From the NCBI GenBank assembly GCA_034336665.1, contig CM067566.1, positions 28,240,330-28,304,329 of the forward strand: a stretch of 64,000 bases of DNA. Direction: 5' to 3'. The DNA is from Luscinia megarhynchos (taxonomy: Eukaryota; Chordata; Aves; Passeriformes; Turdidae). The position numbers were made by a program, and so were the translations under genes. Shown piece by piece: positions 37,089 to 48,841 of this stretch; positions within the stretch are counted from its first letter, which is position 1; each line of letters opens with the position of its first letter. Below the pieces are notes generated by a model. It was given only the letters and a program-made list of their open reading frames with translations. It was not told the DNA's origin and searched no databases.

Positions 37089-37369
37089 TAATTTAGCACC
37101 CTGTGAGCGCCAGACATTAGCGATGAGCAATTTCGCTGGCAAGATAAAAAAATCCCCCAAGTCCTGCATAGGCTCAAAAATTGTTTTGCAGCTAAAGATA
37201 GTCTATCAGTAATAATAATAGTAACCTATATGCACACACATAAAAAATAAAAGAAAGTCTGTAGGGTATGGTCTTCTTTGAAGGTTATGCTGGAAGAGTT
37301 GGGAGGAAAACAGGAGGTGGATCTCTTGCAGAAGAGAAGGGAGAGAGAGGCAGAGATTTCCCTCTCCGT

Positions 37370-37560
37370 CCCTGTTTTACTGTCCTTCACCGCCAGGTGA
37401 CTGCCTTCCCTCCTCTGGCTGGCGCGGGGGGATTTCTCCGGCTCGGGAGCAGCAGCGTTTCCTCCCGAGCAGCCCGGTTCGCCAGCGCCGCCCTCCCGCT
37501 CCATCCCGGGGGCTCCTCGCTCTCCCCGGGCTTTGCACAGCAGACAGCGCCCGGCTAAAA
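37370..37560. promoter_or_regulatory. Upstream CpG-rich islet 5' of SGCZ
   Basis: About 190 bp of GC-rich, CpG-containing DNA, with CCGCCC (GC-box complement) at 37,488-37,493, lies about 0.8-1.0 kb upstream of the SGCZ start and is separated from the main island by AT-rich DNA. It may hold the true SGCZ transcription start or a distal promoter element. This is inferred from composition only. Confidence 0.45.
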
Positions 37561-37610
37561 CCCCAGACACAGCTGCTTCCTATCCGGTGTGTAACTGCGC
37601 TGTGTGGCAC

Positions 37611-37640
37611 ATGATACTCGCGTATCATTCCGTATAAAAG
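37611..37640 (+). promoter_or_regulatory. Palindrome followed by a TATAAAAG motif
   Basis: ATGATAC (37,611-37,617) and its complement GTATCAT (37,622-37,628) flank a 4-bp TCGC spacer. Five bases later a TATAAAAG (37,633-37,640) follows on the plus strand. It points away from SGCZ, so if functional it would drive a divergent transcript to the right. No ORF or exon could be tied to it. Confidence 0.25.
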
Positions 37641-37659
37641 CGGGAATATATATATATTC

Positions 37660-40600
37660 ACATCTGCAGGTGTGTCTAAATTAATAAGGTGGTGTGGAAC
37701 TTCTCAATCTGTGGCTTGTTGCGCGCAGTTCTGTGCAGCTGTTGAGTGCATCATTGATGGGCTGCAGCTGTGATGTGAGCAGCCTTTCTGATGGCACGTG
37801 GATTAAGTCTCAGACTCTCAGGGTGTTACCCTTTTCCAAAGATTCACTGTCTTCTAGTTTTCAGATCACTCCAAAGAAAATAAAAATTAAATTTAAAAAT
37901 TCATATTCCTCCCCGCCAAGATTTTATCACGGTCCTTTTTTGTAAATCTGTCACTTGCAGTTATGGAGTAGATTTTTGTGATTTTTGGTTTCCTGCTGTC
38001 AGTTTTTTGGGTACCTTACTTATGAAATTCATTAATGGCAAATTCAGAATTATCATTTTCTGGTACTATCCCCTGCTTTACCCACTGCTTTAAATAGGAT
38101 TAATATTCCTGATAATTCGACTTAAGTAGACAGACCTAATAGCTCAAAGTGCACACTCTATTTCCAGTTCAATATAGATTTATTTGCAGCTTCTACCACT
38201 TCAAGGTTGTTATAAGATTAAGCCCTGGGTGATGGCCAGTGATAGGTATTTCTGAAGACTGCCCCCATTTTTTGGACTACTACAGATGCGAGGCAGATGC
38301 AGGCAAATGACATTTCTCCTCTTTGCAAAAATTGTATATGACTTCCAGGTTCATTGTGAATGCATTGTAAATATTGTTATTATCATAAATCTAGAACTGC
38401 AATTTGTAAGGATTGAACACTTGGCCTGGCATTCCCATGTAAACCAAAATGCTCATGCCCAAATAAAAGACTGCCAGTGTGGAGACTAAAGCTGCTGTAG
38501 GACCCATATAAATTTTAAGAGTGTTTTCAATTAAAAGAAAAATACCACTGTATCCATCCACCCATCCAGATAAAAAACCTGGAGACACGTCTGTAAGAGA
38601 CCATGCTGGAGAAAGACATCTCTCAGAAGGCACTTGAAAGTCTCTCAAAATGTGTCAATAAGCAGGATGGGTGTAGGAAAGGACTCTCCCAGTGTGTGAA
38701 ACCAGCCAGGGGACACATCACAAGAGCACCTTGGTGCCCTGGCTGATGCCACTGGGTAACCAGAAAACCCCTGAGCCTCTCCCTAAATCCAGGCCTGTTT
38801 GCACAGCACTTAATAAACCAACAGTAGCTGCACAAAATGCAACTTTATAAAAACAGAAGACCAAACACCACAGCATCTTGAGCTTCTGCTGACTTATTTC
38901 TCCTACACTAAGGAATTTCTTGGATCTGGCACTCCTCAATTGTTTTGATATTGACACAAAATCTGTGGCAATGTGTTACATTAGGGAATCCTCTGCTGAA
39001 TTTGGCTGAGGTTGGTCAAGAGTTCAGGGAAGAGACAAGGAAAATTGACAGGGCACTCATGTAAGCCTAACTTCTTTAGCAAACAAGACAAAAGAAATTG
39101 ATTTTGACAGTCCCTTGAATAATACTTTAAACTATGTTTCACTCTTCATAGTTAATGTAGCCTAACTAGTGACTTTAAAAGTTTGGGTTATTGCTGCTAA
39201 GGCAGGCACACCAAACTTGATTAATACCAAACTTCTTAGTTTTTTATGTTGTGTACAATCTGTAAGGCATTTCTTTTCTTGTGGCAGGGATCTAATTCAC
39301 AAGACAGGGCTGGCATTTTCGACCTCCCTATTCAAGCATGGCCCTATGTCTTAGTTGTTGCACATGGTGTGGAATTATTATTTACATTAAAGAATGCTTT
39401 TGTTTCATTCAACACTGCTAACAAGTGTGTTTCGGCATAAGTGTCAACACAAAATTGTACAAACTTAATATAGGGAAAAAACTGAAACCAAGCCAAAAGG
39501 CTAGATCCAAAAAGGAGTCAGAAAATCTTTAAGCAAGTCAGAACCTGAGCTCTGAAAATGAACCTGGTGCAGAGGAGTGTCTGGAAACAAAAACCTCAAA
39601 GAAAGCAGCAGTGTGCAAACTCACCAAGCAGTGACTTTGACCCTTGATTCAGCAGGTCACCATGTAGACCAGTGAAGGAATTATGTTGTTTCTGTAAATC
39701 CAGCTACTTAGCTACTATTTCACTTCTATTCCTGCATTCATCTGATAATTTTTCCAGTTTGGGGGTTTTTTTTCTGCTAGGAAGTCACTGTGAAAATGTC
39801 ATTCACTGCCTAGTTCTATGTCTTTCCTGTCCCTCATCCTTCCTGGTGAGGAAGGCATTCCTGGTAAGCATAATTAAATATTGTAAATCCAATGTAATTA
39901 AAGATTGTGGTGTCTGGGTATAATTAAAGGGTATATGGCAGAAGAATCCTTGAAGAATGAGCATCCTTAAAAACTGAGTGTTTAACTTTGAAGTACTAGA
40001 CTTAGATTAAGGTCAACTGTAGGTTATTTTTTGGTGTTAGCCTTCTAGACTGGTATTTTTTTCTTTTAATTAGGCTAGAAAGACTTGCTTTCTCTGAATT
40101 GGCATTGCACATTTTTTAGCAGAGCCGATCTGAAATACGAGAGCAGTATAGAGAACAAATGGAGGACTTCACAATGGTCACTCAGATCAGAGCAGCATTT
40201 TACCCAACAAGGAGAAGTTGCCTCCTGAACTTAAAAGAATTAAATTCTGCAGTCATTTAAGACTGCACGCAAACAACAGGGGAGCATATTTTCCTAAATA
40301 TGCAAAAGCATTTTTATAATCATAAGGTATTAGCAAGCTAATGTAGAGATTGCAGCCAACTCTCCCTGTGGTACATCCAAACACTGAGCAAGCGCAGTTC
40401 AAATCTGCACAGGGAACAGCACGAAGCTACAGCTTTTCAGCAAGGACTCATGCTTTTTTAAACAGGCACAGAAGTTTCACTGCTAGATATCATCACGATT
40501 TCTTTCTCTTTCCAGAGATGGAGAGTTGAGCGCCGTGATGACCCAAACAACATGGCTCAGAGTGGTTTATCTTCTCATCAGCACATCTCTCTCATCACTG

Positions 40601-42529
40601 GGAGACACTTTTTCTCAAATTGAGGATTTTCCAGGACAGGGTGGTCTCCTGTGGGTTTGTCTTCCCTAGGTATGGTTAATGTACTGGGTTTCTTTAAGCT
40701 CTCGGATAACCCATGCAGGAAGATAAACACCACTTCTTTTGAAAAGGGGTGAATCATCTTGGGAGGTGACTGTTTCCTTCTGACTGCACCAGAATCCCTT
40801 AGATGACTGAATCTGGGACCACATACTCAGGAACTTAAAACAAATACTAATGATCTAAAGCCAGAGGTACACATACACATATTAAGGGTGTTGTAAATCA
40901 TGGAAACCATGGTAAATTATGGAACTATCATAGTGAAACCACAGGTGTTGGTCTTTCTCATTTCTCATTTCTCATTTCTCATCCTTTTAAAACAGAGAGG
41001 ATAATTTTTCTAATGTACTGTTAGTAAGAATGGAACACTAATTCAAAACCCAATACAACTCTTTTGATACATTTCATAGGTATTTTCCATTTTAAAGAAA
41101 CCAAAACCCACCAAAACTCCTAAACTCACAAACCCTCCATTTCAGGCTAGGGATATAGATTTGGCATCACGATATAAGAACAGATGAGTAGTAACATAGT
41201 TCTTAAACATAATGACTAAATTTATCCCAAGTTATAAGGGAAATCTGTATACCATGAAAATGCTTTTTTGTGCTATTCCATAACTTATACCTTTTTAAAT
41301 AGTGAATGTCAAGCTAGCACAGGTATATGTGTGTTACATTGTAGTTCCCTCTCAGGAAGAGTATTTGGAGTAACATAAAACAATTGGGCTGAAGGTACCA
41401 AACCGTCTTCTATGCTACAGGACTCATCTCAAGCCACAAGGAATAACTTTCTCTGGCCTAGCAAAGGCTGCAGGGGGGCCTGTAAATCATTGCTATGCCC
41501 TAGGGCCTAAGACAGATAAGAATAAAGAGGAACTCTAACACTAGATTAAGTAAAAAAGAGCAGAGAGCAAATAAATATTTCCCATTAGCTGTTATGGTTA
41601 GCATTATCATGTCAGCAAATAAATATATTGGTAACAAAAAAGGTCTAAGACCTTTTTCTTCCATTCACTGCAGAAATACTTTAATATTGAGCAAAAAATG
41701 ATATATTTAAAGATACACTCTGATTGATGGTCAGTTTGCATTGAATTGGAATTGTTATGATCATGGACACTAAATGAATATAGTAGCAGCATTATGCAGT
41801 GTGTTGCTCTATAACTTGAGGGTTATGTAACTTTTTCAAGGCCTCTCTTCTTCATCACCCCAGAACAGCTTGCAGATCTTTGAAATGCAGGAATGAGAGC
41901 TGAAGGCAAATAGGAAAGATGGCAAAATAAAAACAATATTTAGATCAAATTAATAACAAAAAATTTTAGGAGATGAAGTCATTTGACTCGAATTAGGGCT
42001 GGGAAAGGTCAAGTGTTTCCTTCCCAAAACATTTGTGCTTGCCTTTCGTCACCATTCCACACAATCCAAATAACTCTTCTCTTTTTTCCTCCATCCCTGT
42101 GCTGTCTCTTTCTCATCTTCCAAAGTCTCCACCACTAACTTCACATGTGAAACAAAGTTATGTGTGAAGACTCCAGTATAAGGCCTTTTTATAGGCTGAT
42201 ACAGGGGAACTTAACTTTTTAATATGACTATTTTAGATTATGTTCACTCTTAGGAGCTGATATTCAAATGCTGTCTATCAAACTTACAGTTCCCTGATGT
42301 GTTAGAAATTGTACAGAAATGATAGTACTTGTTGGAAGGATTCATTATCATACCTAGTTTGCCAATTAAATTAGCAGGCAATAAGCAATGTGATGTTCAG
42401 AGAAAATATAAGATGATGACATTAAGTTTTTTTCTATTTTTAATAAGGACAAAAATGAGGTAATCTTTTTCATTAAAAGGTGCATTTTCTACCAAATTGC
42501 TCCAAGAGATCAAATTTATGCATAGAATA
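37660..42529. other. 5'-flanking DNA, no gene seen
   Basis: AT-rich sequence upstream of SGCZ. Contains a CACGTG E-box-type word near 37,795 and the heptamer repeat at 40,954. No exon of a divergent neighbour gene was recognised. Confidence 0.55.
40954..40981. repeat. (TTTCTCA)4 heptanucleotide repeat
   Basis: Four perfect 7-bp units in tandem, then TCC ends the array. Pyrimidine-rich, no known function. Confidence 0.9.
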
Positions 42530-42710
42530 ATCCAGCTGAGAGATGACATAGAAGAACTGCTTTGGTTCTGCCAGTGACCTGCTCTGTGACCTTGTACAAT
42601 TCAATAACTCATGTTCCTTATTGCATCCATTTCCACAATTGTTAGATTAAGGAATTTATATTTATCCATTTGTGTAAATTTATGAATTAAAGAGTCTGCA
42701 AAGTGTTATC
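42530..42710 (+). mobile_element. MIR-type SINE relic
   Basis: The plus strand contains a degraded MIR core: GGTTCTGCCAGTGACCTGCTCTGTGACCTTG, followed at the expected spacing by an AACTCATGTTCCTTATTG segment and then AATTTATGAATTAAAGAGTCTGCAAAGTG, resembling the GTGAGGATTAA..GTAAAGCGCTTTGA end. MIRs are ancient amniote tRNA-derived SINEs, so a relic in a bird is expected but rarely this legible. No promoter function is implied. Confidence 0.6.
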
Positions 42711-43147
42711 ACAAAGTAACCCAAATTGCAGCACAACACTTCGGGTATTCAAAAAAGAATGCTCACACTTCCAGAACAACAAAACACAATATTTCTGCAT
42801 CTCAGATTATTTCAGATATTCTAATAATGGATGATCCATATGCATATTTTTAAAGCATACAGATTCCCAAAAAGCTAAACTTTCCTAGCAAAATTATTCT
42901 CTGACCTCTAGCAAGCAAATGTAATCAATAAATATCCAAATATATAATTAGGTTGGAAAATCTGTAAATCTTTAGATATAATGAAAATAAATGTTGTGAA
43001 TCAGGAAAAAAATCCCAATTCATGTAGGAAAAAGCACTGATATCCTAGAGCACTGCTTAGAGAGGCTGGACATTTCCATTGGAAAGAAATAGTTTCAGAG
43101 TAGGTTCAGTTTCATCAGGAGGCAAGTGCTTTTTACAACAATGGTAT

Positions 43148-43260
43148 TTAGACTGTAAGCTCTTGAGGACAGAGACCTTTTCTTTTTAATATCTGAAAAG
43201 TGCCATGCAAAGATACCTGTATACATTAATATTTAATACACAAATATTAATAATATTTCT
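43148..43260 (+). mobile_element. L2/CORE-SINE-type 3' tail relic
   Basis: TTTAGACTGTAAGCTCTTGAGGACAGAGACC followed by a T-rich stretch, AAAAGTGCCATGCAAAG and a run of TTAATA/AATAAT words resembles the shared 3' end of LINE2 and its dependent SINEs (TAGACTGTAAGCTC..GGCAGGGAC). It lies about 440 bp beyond the MIR-like core and may be a separate insertion. Family assignment is tentative. Confidence 0.5.
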
Positions 43261-43948
43261 GAGTGAAGAGCATACTTCCACAAAATCATGTTACTTTACA
43301 GCTCTGAATGTGAACACAACAGTGCTATGATGTTAACTAGAGCTATTTCAGAGTAACACCAAATATGACCCGGGTGCTGTGTGTTGGCAATCTGTGCATA
43401 TTTGTAAGTCAAATTTCTGAGGGTGAGGGACTTGTGGGGTTTGAGATGCTGCATGTTTATATGTGTGTATGGACACCTCTCTGAGCCCCATTAGCAACAC
43501 TTCAGTGTAATGACCGACTCCAAATTGCATTAATTGAAGTCTTAAATAGATCCTCCTACCTATTCCTAAAAGCAAACCGACTTCAAACAGGAGAACTGTC
43601 ACTGTGAGACAACTGCAGGGTGAAGTCAGTGTACTTTAGGAGGCGTCCAGAAATCTGCAGGAAAACAGTAAGAAGCTTTTTGCATAAACATGCAGCTATC
43701 AGACATGAGAGCAGGCCCTACTCAGTCAAACTTATTTCCCCTTGCTGATCCTCTCATATATAACAGGGAGCTACCTGACAAAACCCTTTATTTGCAGTTT
43801 CCTTTATCTCCTCACTGGATTCTCTGCTGTCTAGTTAGGGGTGAGCTCATCCTGCTCACCTTTGACAAATTCAGTTAAAATGTCTGACAAATCCCAAGGA
43901 AAACAGGCTTTGTTAGGAGCAGTTCTCAGATAACTTCTTGCTACACAA

Positions 43949-44050
43949 AATTTTTATATTATATTTATATAATTACTAAATTAATCACAATTTTTATATT
44001 ATATTTATATAATTACTACATTAATATATATTAATATACTACATTAATAT
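43949..44050. repeat. AT-rich 40-bp tandem duplication with degenerate tail
   Basis: A 37-bp segment beginning AATTTTTATATTATATTT (43,949-43,985) recurs with one mismatch at 43,989-44,025, a period of 40 bp. TACATTAATATA-type copies then continue to about 44,055. Local AT content is near total. Confidence 0.85.
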
Positions 44051-47000
44051 ATTACATTATTGCTATATTCTTTATACACATATATGCAATTATATCTATT
44101 TTAATACTTTCAAGTGGCAATACAGCTTGTAAACAATAGCATGTCAATTGTGTTAAGAAATGTATGAATCTGGTTCTGTTTCTTATTACAAAAAAAAAAA
44201 AAAAAGAAAATAATCTCTGTTGCTGAACTGAATGCAGCTGGCCATATCCTGTAGTCCTGTCAGAGGGCAAACACAGCCTGGAGTTCCCATATATGTCTTT
44301 TGAGGCAGTACAACATTTATTTCTTAAATATATTAAGTTATTGGTCTGAATTATTACTGGATGTGTATTCCAGCATACTGCTGAAACTCAGTGCATGAAT
44401 TTTGGGGCTTGCTGAAATGGTGTTGTCAGAGAACTACATCCAAAAATCTTGGATTTTTGTACCTCTTCAAGTACAAAATAAGGTGCATAACAACAAAAAG
44501 TGTTCTATCCATCTAAGACAGCACTTAGGAAAAAATAAATGTAGAAACACAACATTAATCTGGTCAAATTTATCCTGCATTTAGAGAAATATTTAGGTGC
44601 AGAAGCAACCGTGCATAACTGGCACAATGCACCATTTCTTGGAAGACAGTATCTCTAAGGAACAACAGTTCACCATGGAGGCTGCAGCCAGCCCTTTCAA
44701 TGCATAAATTATTTCTCTTCTCAGTGCTGTGCATATCTGAGGGCATAATCAAGTCTTAGTGCTGGAGGGAAAATACTTTTTGTTCTAAGAAATGAAGTCT
44801 GGAAAGAAACCATTTTGCTTAATCTCTGTGAGGCATTGCTCTTAAGTTCCATGAGGAAATGCTCTGCAGTCTCACCACTCCTCCCAAGCTCATCCACACA
44901 CTGAGAATTTCTTGAACACTTTAGGACAGATGAAGGCTGCCATACCCATCTCCATTGCTACTTAATGTTTAATAAAGCTGCAACAAAAATGGCTGAGTTG
45001 TTCTAAGGGATTTTTTAGTCCACCATGGGCTCTGTTTCCTCAAACCCAGTCCTTATCAATGACTACTGATGACTGCTGAGAGCAGCATGTGGCACATACC
45101 TCTGGACTAATAAGCACAAAGCAGCTGCAGAACTGAACATTAGCACCTGCTAGCACCAAACATCTAACTGCATGGGAGAGGATGCTCCCCCAGCAGAGCA
45201 ACACACACGAGTTAGGATTGAGTAGCACAGTTTATGTGCTGAAGTCTAAAGACTTTCCTCCTTTTTGTACTTAAATTATTTGAAACCTTAATGATTTTAG
45301 AGATAAACTAAACGTAAATAAGATGCCAGGACAGTTCAAGAACACTTAATGTCTAGCAACTCTAATAAGAGTCTGAATTTTTTTCACAGCACACAGTAAT
45401 TTTAGAGGCACAGTATTTGAACAGGTTGAAATAAGAGGTGGAAATAAAGAATTTTGAGATGGCAGAAAAAGCTTAATTACAGCACCTTTGTACATGTAAG
45501 AGCTTTTACCATAATTGCCAAGACATCATTTTCCATAAATGGAGAAAGGCTCAATTTTTAGGTTATTTGTAATACTTACAGTGTGTTCTTTCCCATCCCA
45601 TAAAAAGAAAGCAGATAGTCAATATTGCTGATTATAAAAATAGGGGGTTTATGACTGAAGATGAAATGTGACAGGTTAACCTTTTCAAAAAGGCTCTATT
45701 TAAATAAATTATTAGCATCTGTTCTTTTATCTGATTTTTATGAGTCATTCATTCAGGTCCTAATATATAGAGTGTGTGCATGGGGTTATCTCTGACAGCA
45801 AAGATTGATCATAGTAGTCATCCATTTTTAAAAGAAAATAGCACAAAGCTTGATATGGAAAGTTAAATCCAGAAATGACAGAGTATTAACTGTGCTACTA
45901 ACTTCTATACAACTGCTAATATTTTTCCATAATCCTAGCCTACTTTTTCTCACTTCTTTTCCAAGGGGATTAATCCTGCCTTGTCTGAAGAGTATTGGCA
46001 GGGGTTAGGAGTTGAGGGGAACAAAATTGTAAGACATTTCCAAAGTAAAGTCTTGTGCTAAGGAGCAAGACTTTTAAAAAAACCAAGTGCCAAAGAAAAC
46101 TCAATGCAAAATGTGCATTTGTCTAAACTGTGTATTCTATTGACCTGTTTAGAGACTTTTTGCATCCTGCTCTGCTATTTTCCTTTTTTTTTTTTTTTTG
46201 CTACTCCTTTTCATTGCATCTTATTTAAATTTAGTGCTCTAAATCCACTTTTCTGTTTTATAAAAACGACTAAATAAACTAATAATAGTACTAGTAATAC
46301 ATATGTGTTCTGAAATACTCTCTGACTTTATGCAAGTCTACAAACTGAAATGTGGTATGAACAAATATGAAATTATCCTCTTTGATGTTTCTGTAACACA
46401 AATGCAAAGCACCTTCAGGAGTTCCTCCATCTGAAGCACTAGCTGGAAACACTTGAAGTGGTTCTGCCACGGTGGTCAGTGATTGTAGCAGGTTTGCTGT
46501 GGAACACTGAGCCTCTTAGGTGGCTGTAAGAGCAGCTTCCAGCCTGTCTTTTGTCTGCTTCCCACCCAGTGTCCAACCAGCAGTGCCTGAGTGACCTAAC
46601 ATATTGATTTTCCTGCTTGCACCAGTAGAACATCCTGTTTGGTAAGCCCAGTTGAAAATAAATGTTAATCATCTGAAGATAACCCATATGAAGATCATTT
46701 GATAATCTTTTTTTCATATAACTACAGATGGAACAAAAATGTCGGAAGAAGTTGTTTTTATGTGTAAATATGCTTGTGTCTTCTGAGGCAATGCCTGTGA
46801 ACACATGATCTCACACATAGCCAGGAATCCTGGGCACAAACTGATAATGAAAACATGATCTCTGCTCATAACTATATATCCCCATCCTATTGACTCTTAA
46901 CTTTAAAACAAATGGCTAAAAACATTGACATTATGATTATTATAATTTTTACTTTTTGCTTTATCTCTTTCAATAGATTTAAATTGTTATTATATGAGAT

Positions 47001-48799
47001 GTAACTGAAATGTTGGAGAACATTTTTTTTCGGGATGTCTTTTTTTATTTCTAGGTGGAAATAAAAATATTATTTTTGTATCACTACTATTTTTCAATAT
47101 TTGAAGCAGTATTTCTTACAATTGTCAGATATCAGATGAAAATCCAAACCTTCATCTCAGAAAAACACAAGAGCATTTTATTTATGCTCTGTTACACTTC
47201 ATTCCTCTTCACAGATTTCAATATTTTTGCAAATGTATCTCTATGTTTGATGACTAAGCTATTAAGTTACTCATAACAATTCACAGTGAGTCAGCATATG
47301 TGATTTCCAACCTGTTCTATCTTTTATAACTTGGAATTAAGATTTAAGCTCACACAGGACAAAAAGTGGAATACAGCAGATTGAATTGCACTGCTCTTTT
47401 CTGAGATGTTAAATCTATTTGGCTGTTTTCATCATACACAGGTAAGATGATACCTTCTGAACACAAGTAGCATTTACTACCAGAACTCCCTTTATACTGT
47501 TGCTACACCATCTTTCAGCTATTTCTAGCTGTTCTCACATTGGAAACCTGGCAGCAGACTTCTAGGGTAGAAATCCAGCTTTACAATTAAGTGAAAGAAC
47601 AAGAAATGTTCCGACCAGTATCTTGTTTCATCCTTGCAGAAAGTGGGAATATTTCCAATTTTCAGGGTCTTTTCACAAGATGAAGGGAAGAGAGCAGCAG
47701 AAGCGTAGCAGTGCCAAATTACAGAGAACTGGCTGTACAGGCAATCCCATCCTTCATTCCCTCTCTGCAGCTGAGAGGTTGTGCCATCTGCCCTTTCAGC
47801 CTACTGAGTGCTGTGTCACTCACGAAGACGCAAATTTGGACTCATATTTTGTCAGAGAGGGTGCAAAGCATCTCCTATATATAGGAGAAAATGTGCTGTG
47901 GGGGAAAATGTGTTAACCTCCAATATTTGTGACATTCCAGGATCAAAAGCAGTCCCTCTTTTATGGAATATGTGGTTTAAAAAATTTTCCTCTGAAAAAA
48001 AAAAGAAATTAAGTACAACTTTTTTGCTAGGTCACTAGTGGATTGTGTGACCATGACTGCCATGCCAAATGGAGTAGTCCATCATGTCTTTAATGAAAAC
48101 AACCATTTTAATATGAAGCTGGTAGAGAGAGCATTGTCCTTGTGGTTCTGCATCTGAATCCCACTTCATCCTCAGGCCTCCTCTATGATCTCAGAAGTTC
48201 CCTGATAAGCCTTGGCCAAAGCAGCTAAGCAGTAAATCATCCCTTGGCCACACTAGTTGCTCTGAGAGGCCAATGTACCAGGAGTTTGCATGCTAAAGGT
48301 GGTAGCAATCAGAAATATCAGTTGCCCAACCTAGGTGGAAAACAAAGGATAAGCAATTATCATTTGTAGCTTTGGTAAACCATTTTCCTGAATCATATAA
48401 CCTGGATGGAGTGGCACTATTGGGAATTGCACTTTGAGGGGAACCCGTATCATTGTCACTGCAATTTGGGGAAAAAAAAGTGCATAACTTGGGTTATGGC
48501 CAGCATGGAAACTTCCTGATGACCAGAGTTAATCATCTTGCAACCCTATAGACAGCAGAGCTTTTCTTTGAGCTTTTCTGGGCTGCAGCAGGCTGAATGA
48601 GCACCTCTTTCTCTGACTGGGATGCCTCTTGGAGCTCACAAACCCTCAAGTTTGCAATATTCAACACACTGGGCTGATATCCCTACCACATCTTCATGCT
48701 CCCTGAGTTGCAATCCGTTGTCTGTTGGGAAATGCTAAGGACTTTGGCATGAGAATTTCATTAAAACCGAGGGGGAATCTTTTCTGGGGTACATTTGCA

Positions 48800-48800
<1 letters not shown>

Positions 48801-48839
<39 letters not shown>
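48801..48839 (+). repeat. Homopolymer of 39 A with mirrored flanks
   Basis: An uninterrupted A run is flanked by TTTGCAC on the left and GTGCACA on the right, so the borders are short inverted copies. I see no retroelement body upstream that it could be the tail of. Homopolymers of this length are prone to sequencing error, so the exact count is uncertain. Confidence 0.9.
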
Positions 48840-48841
<2 letters not shown>

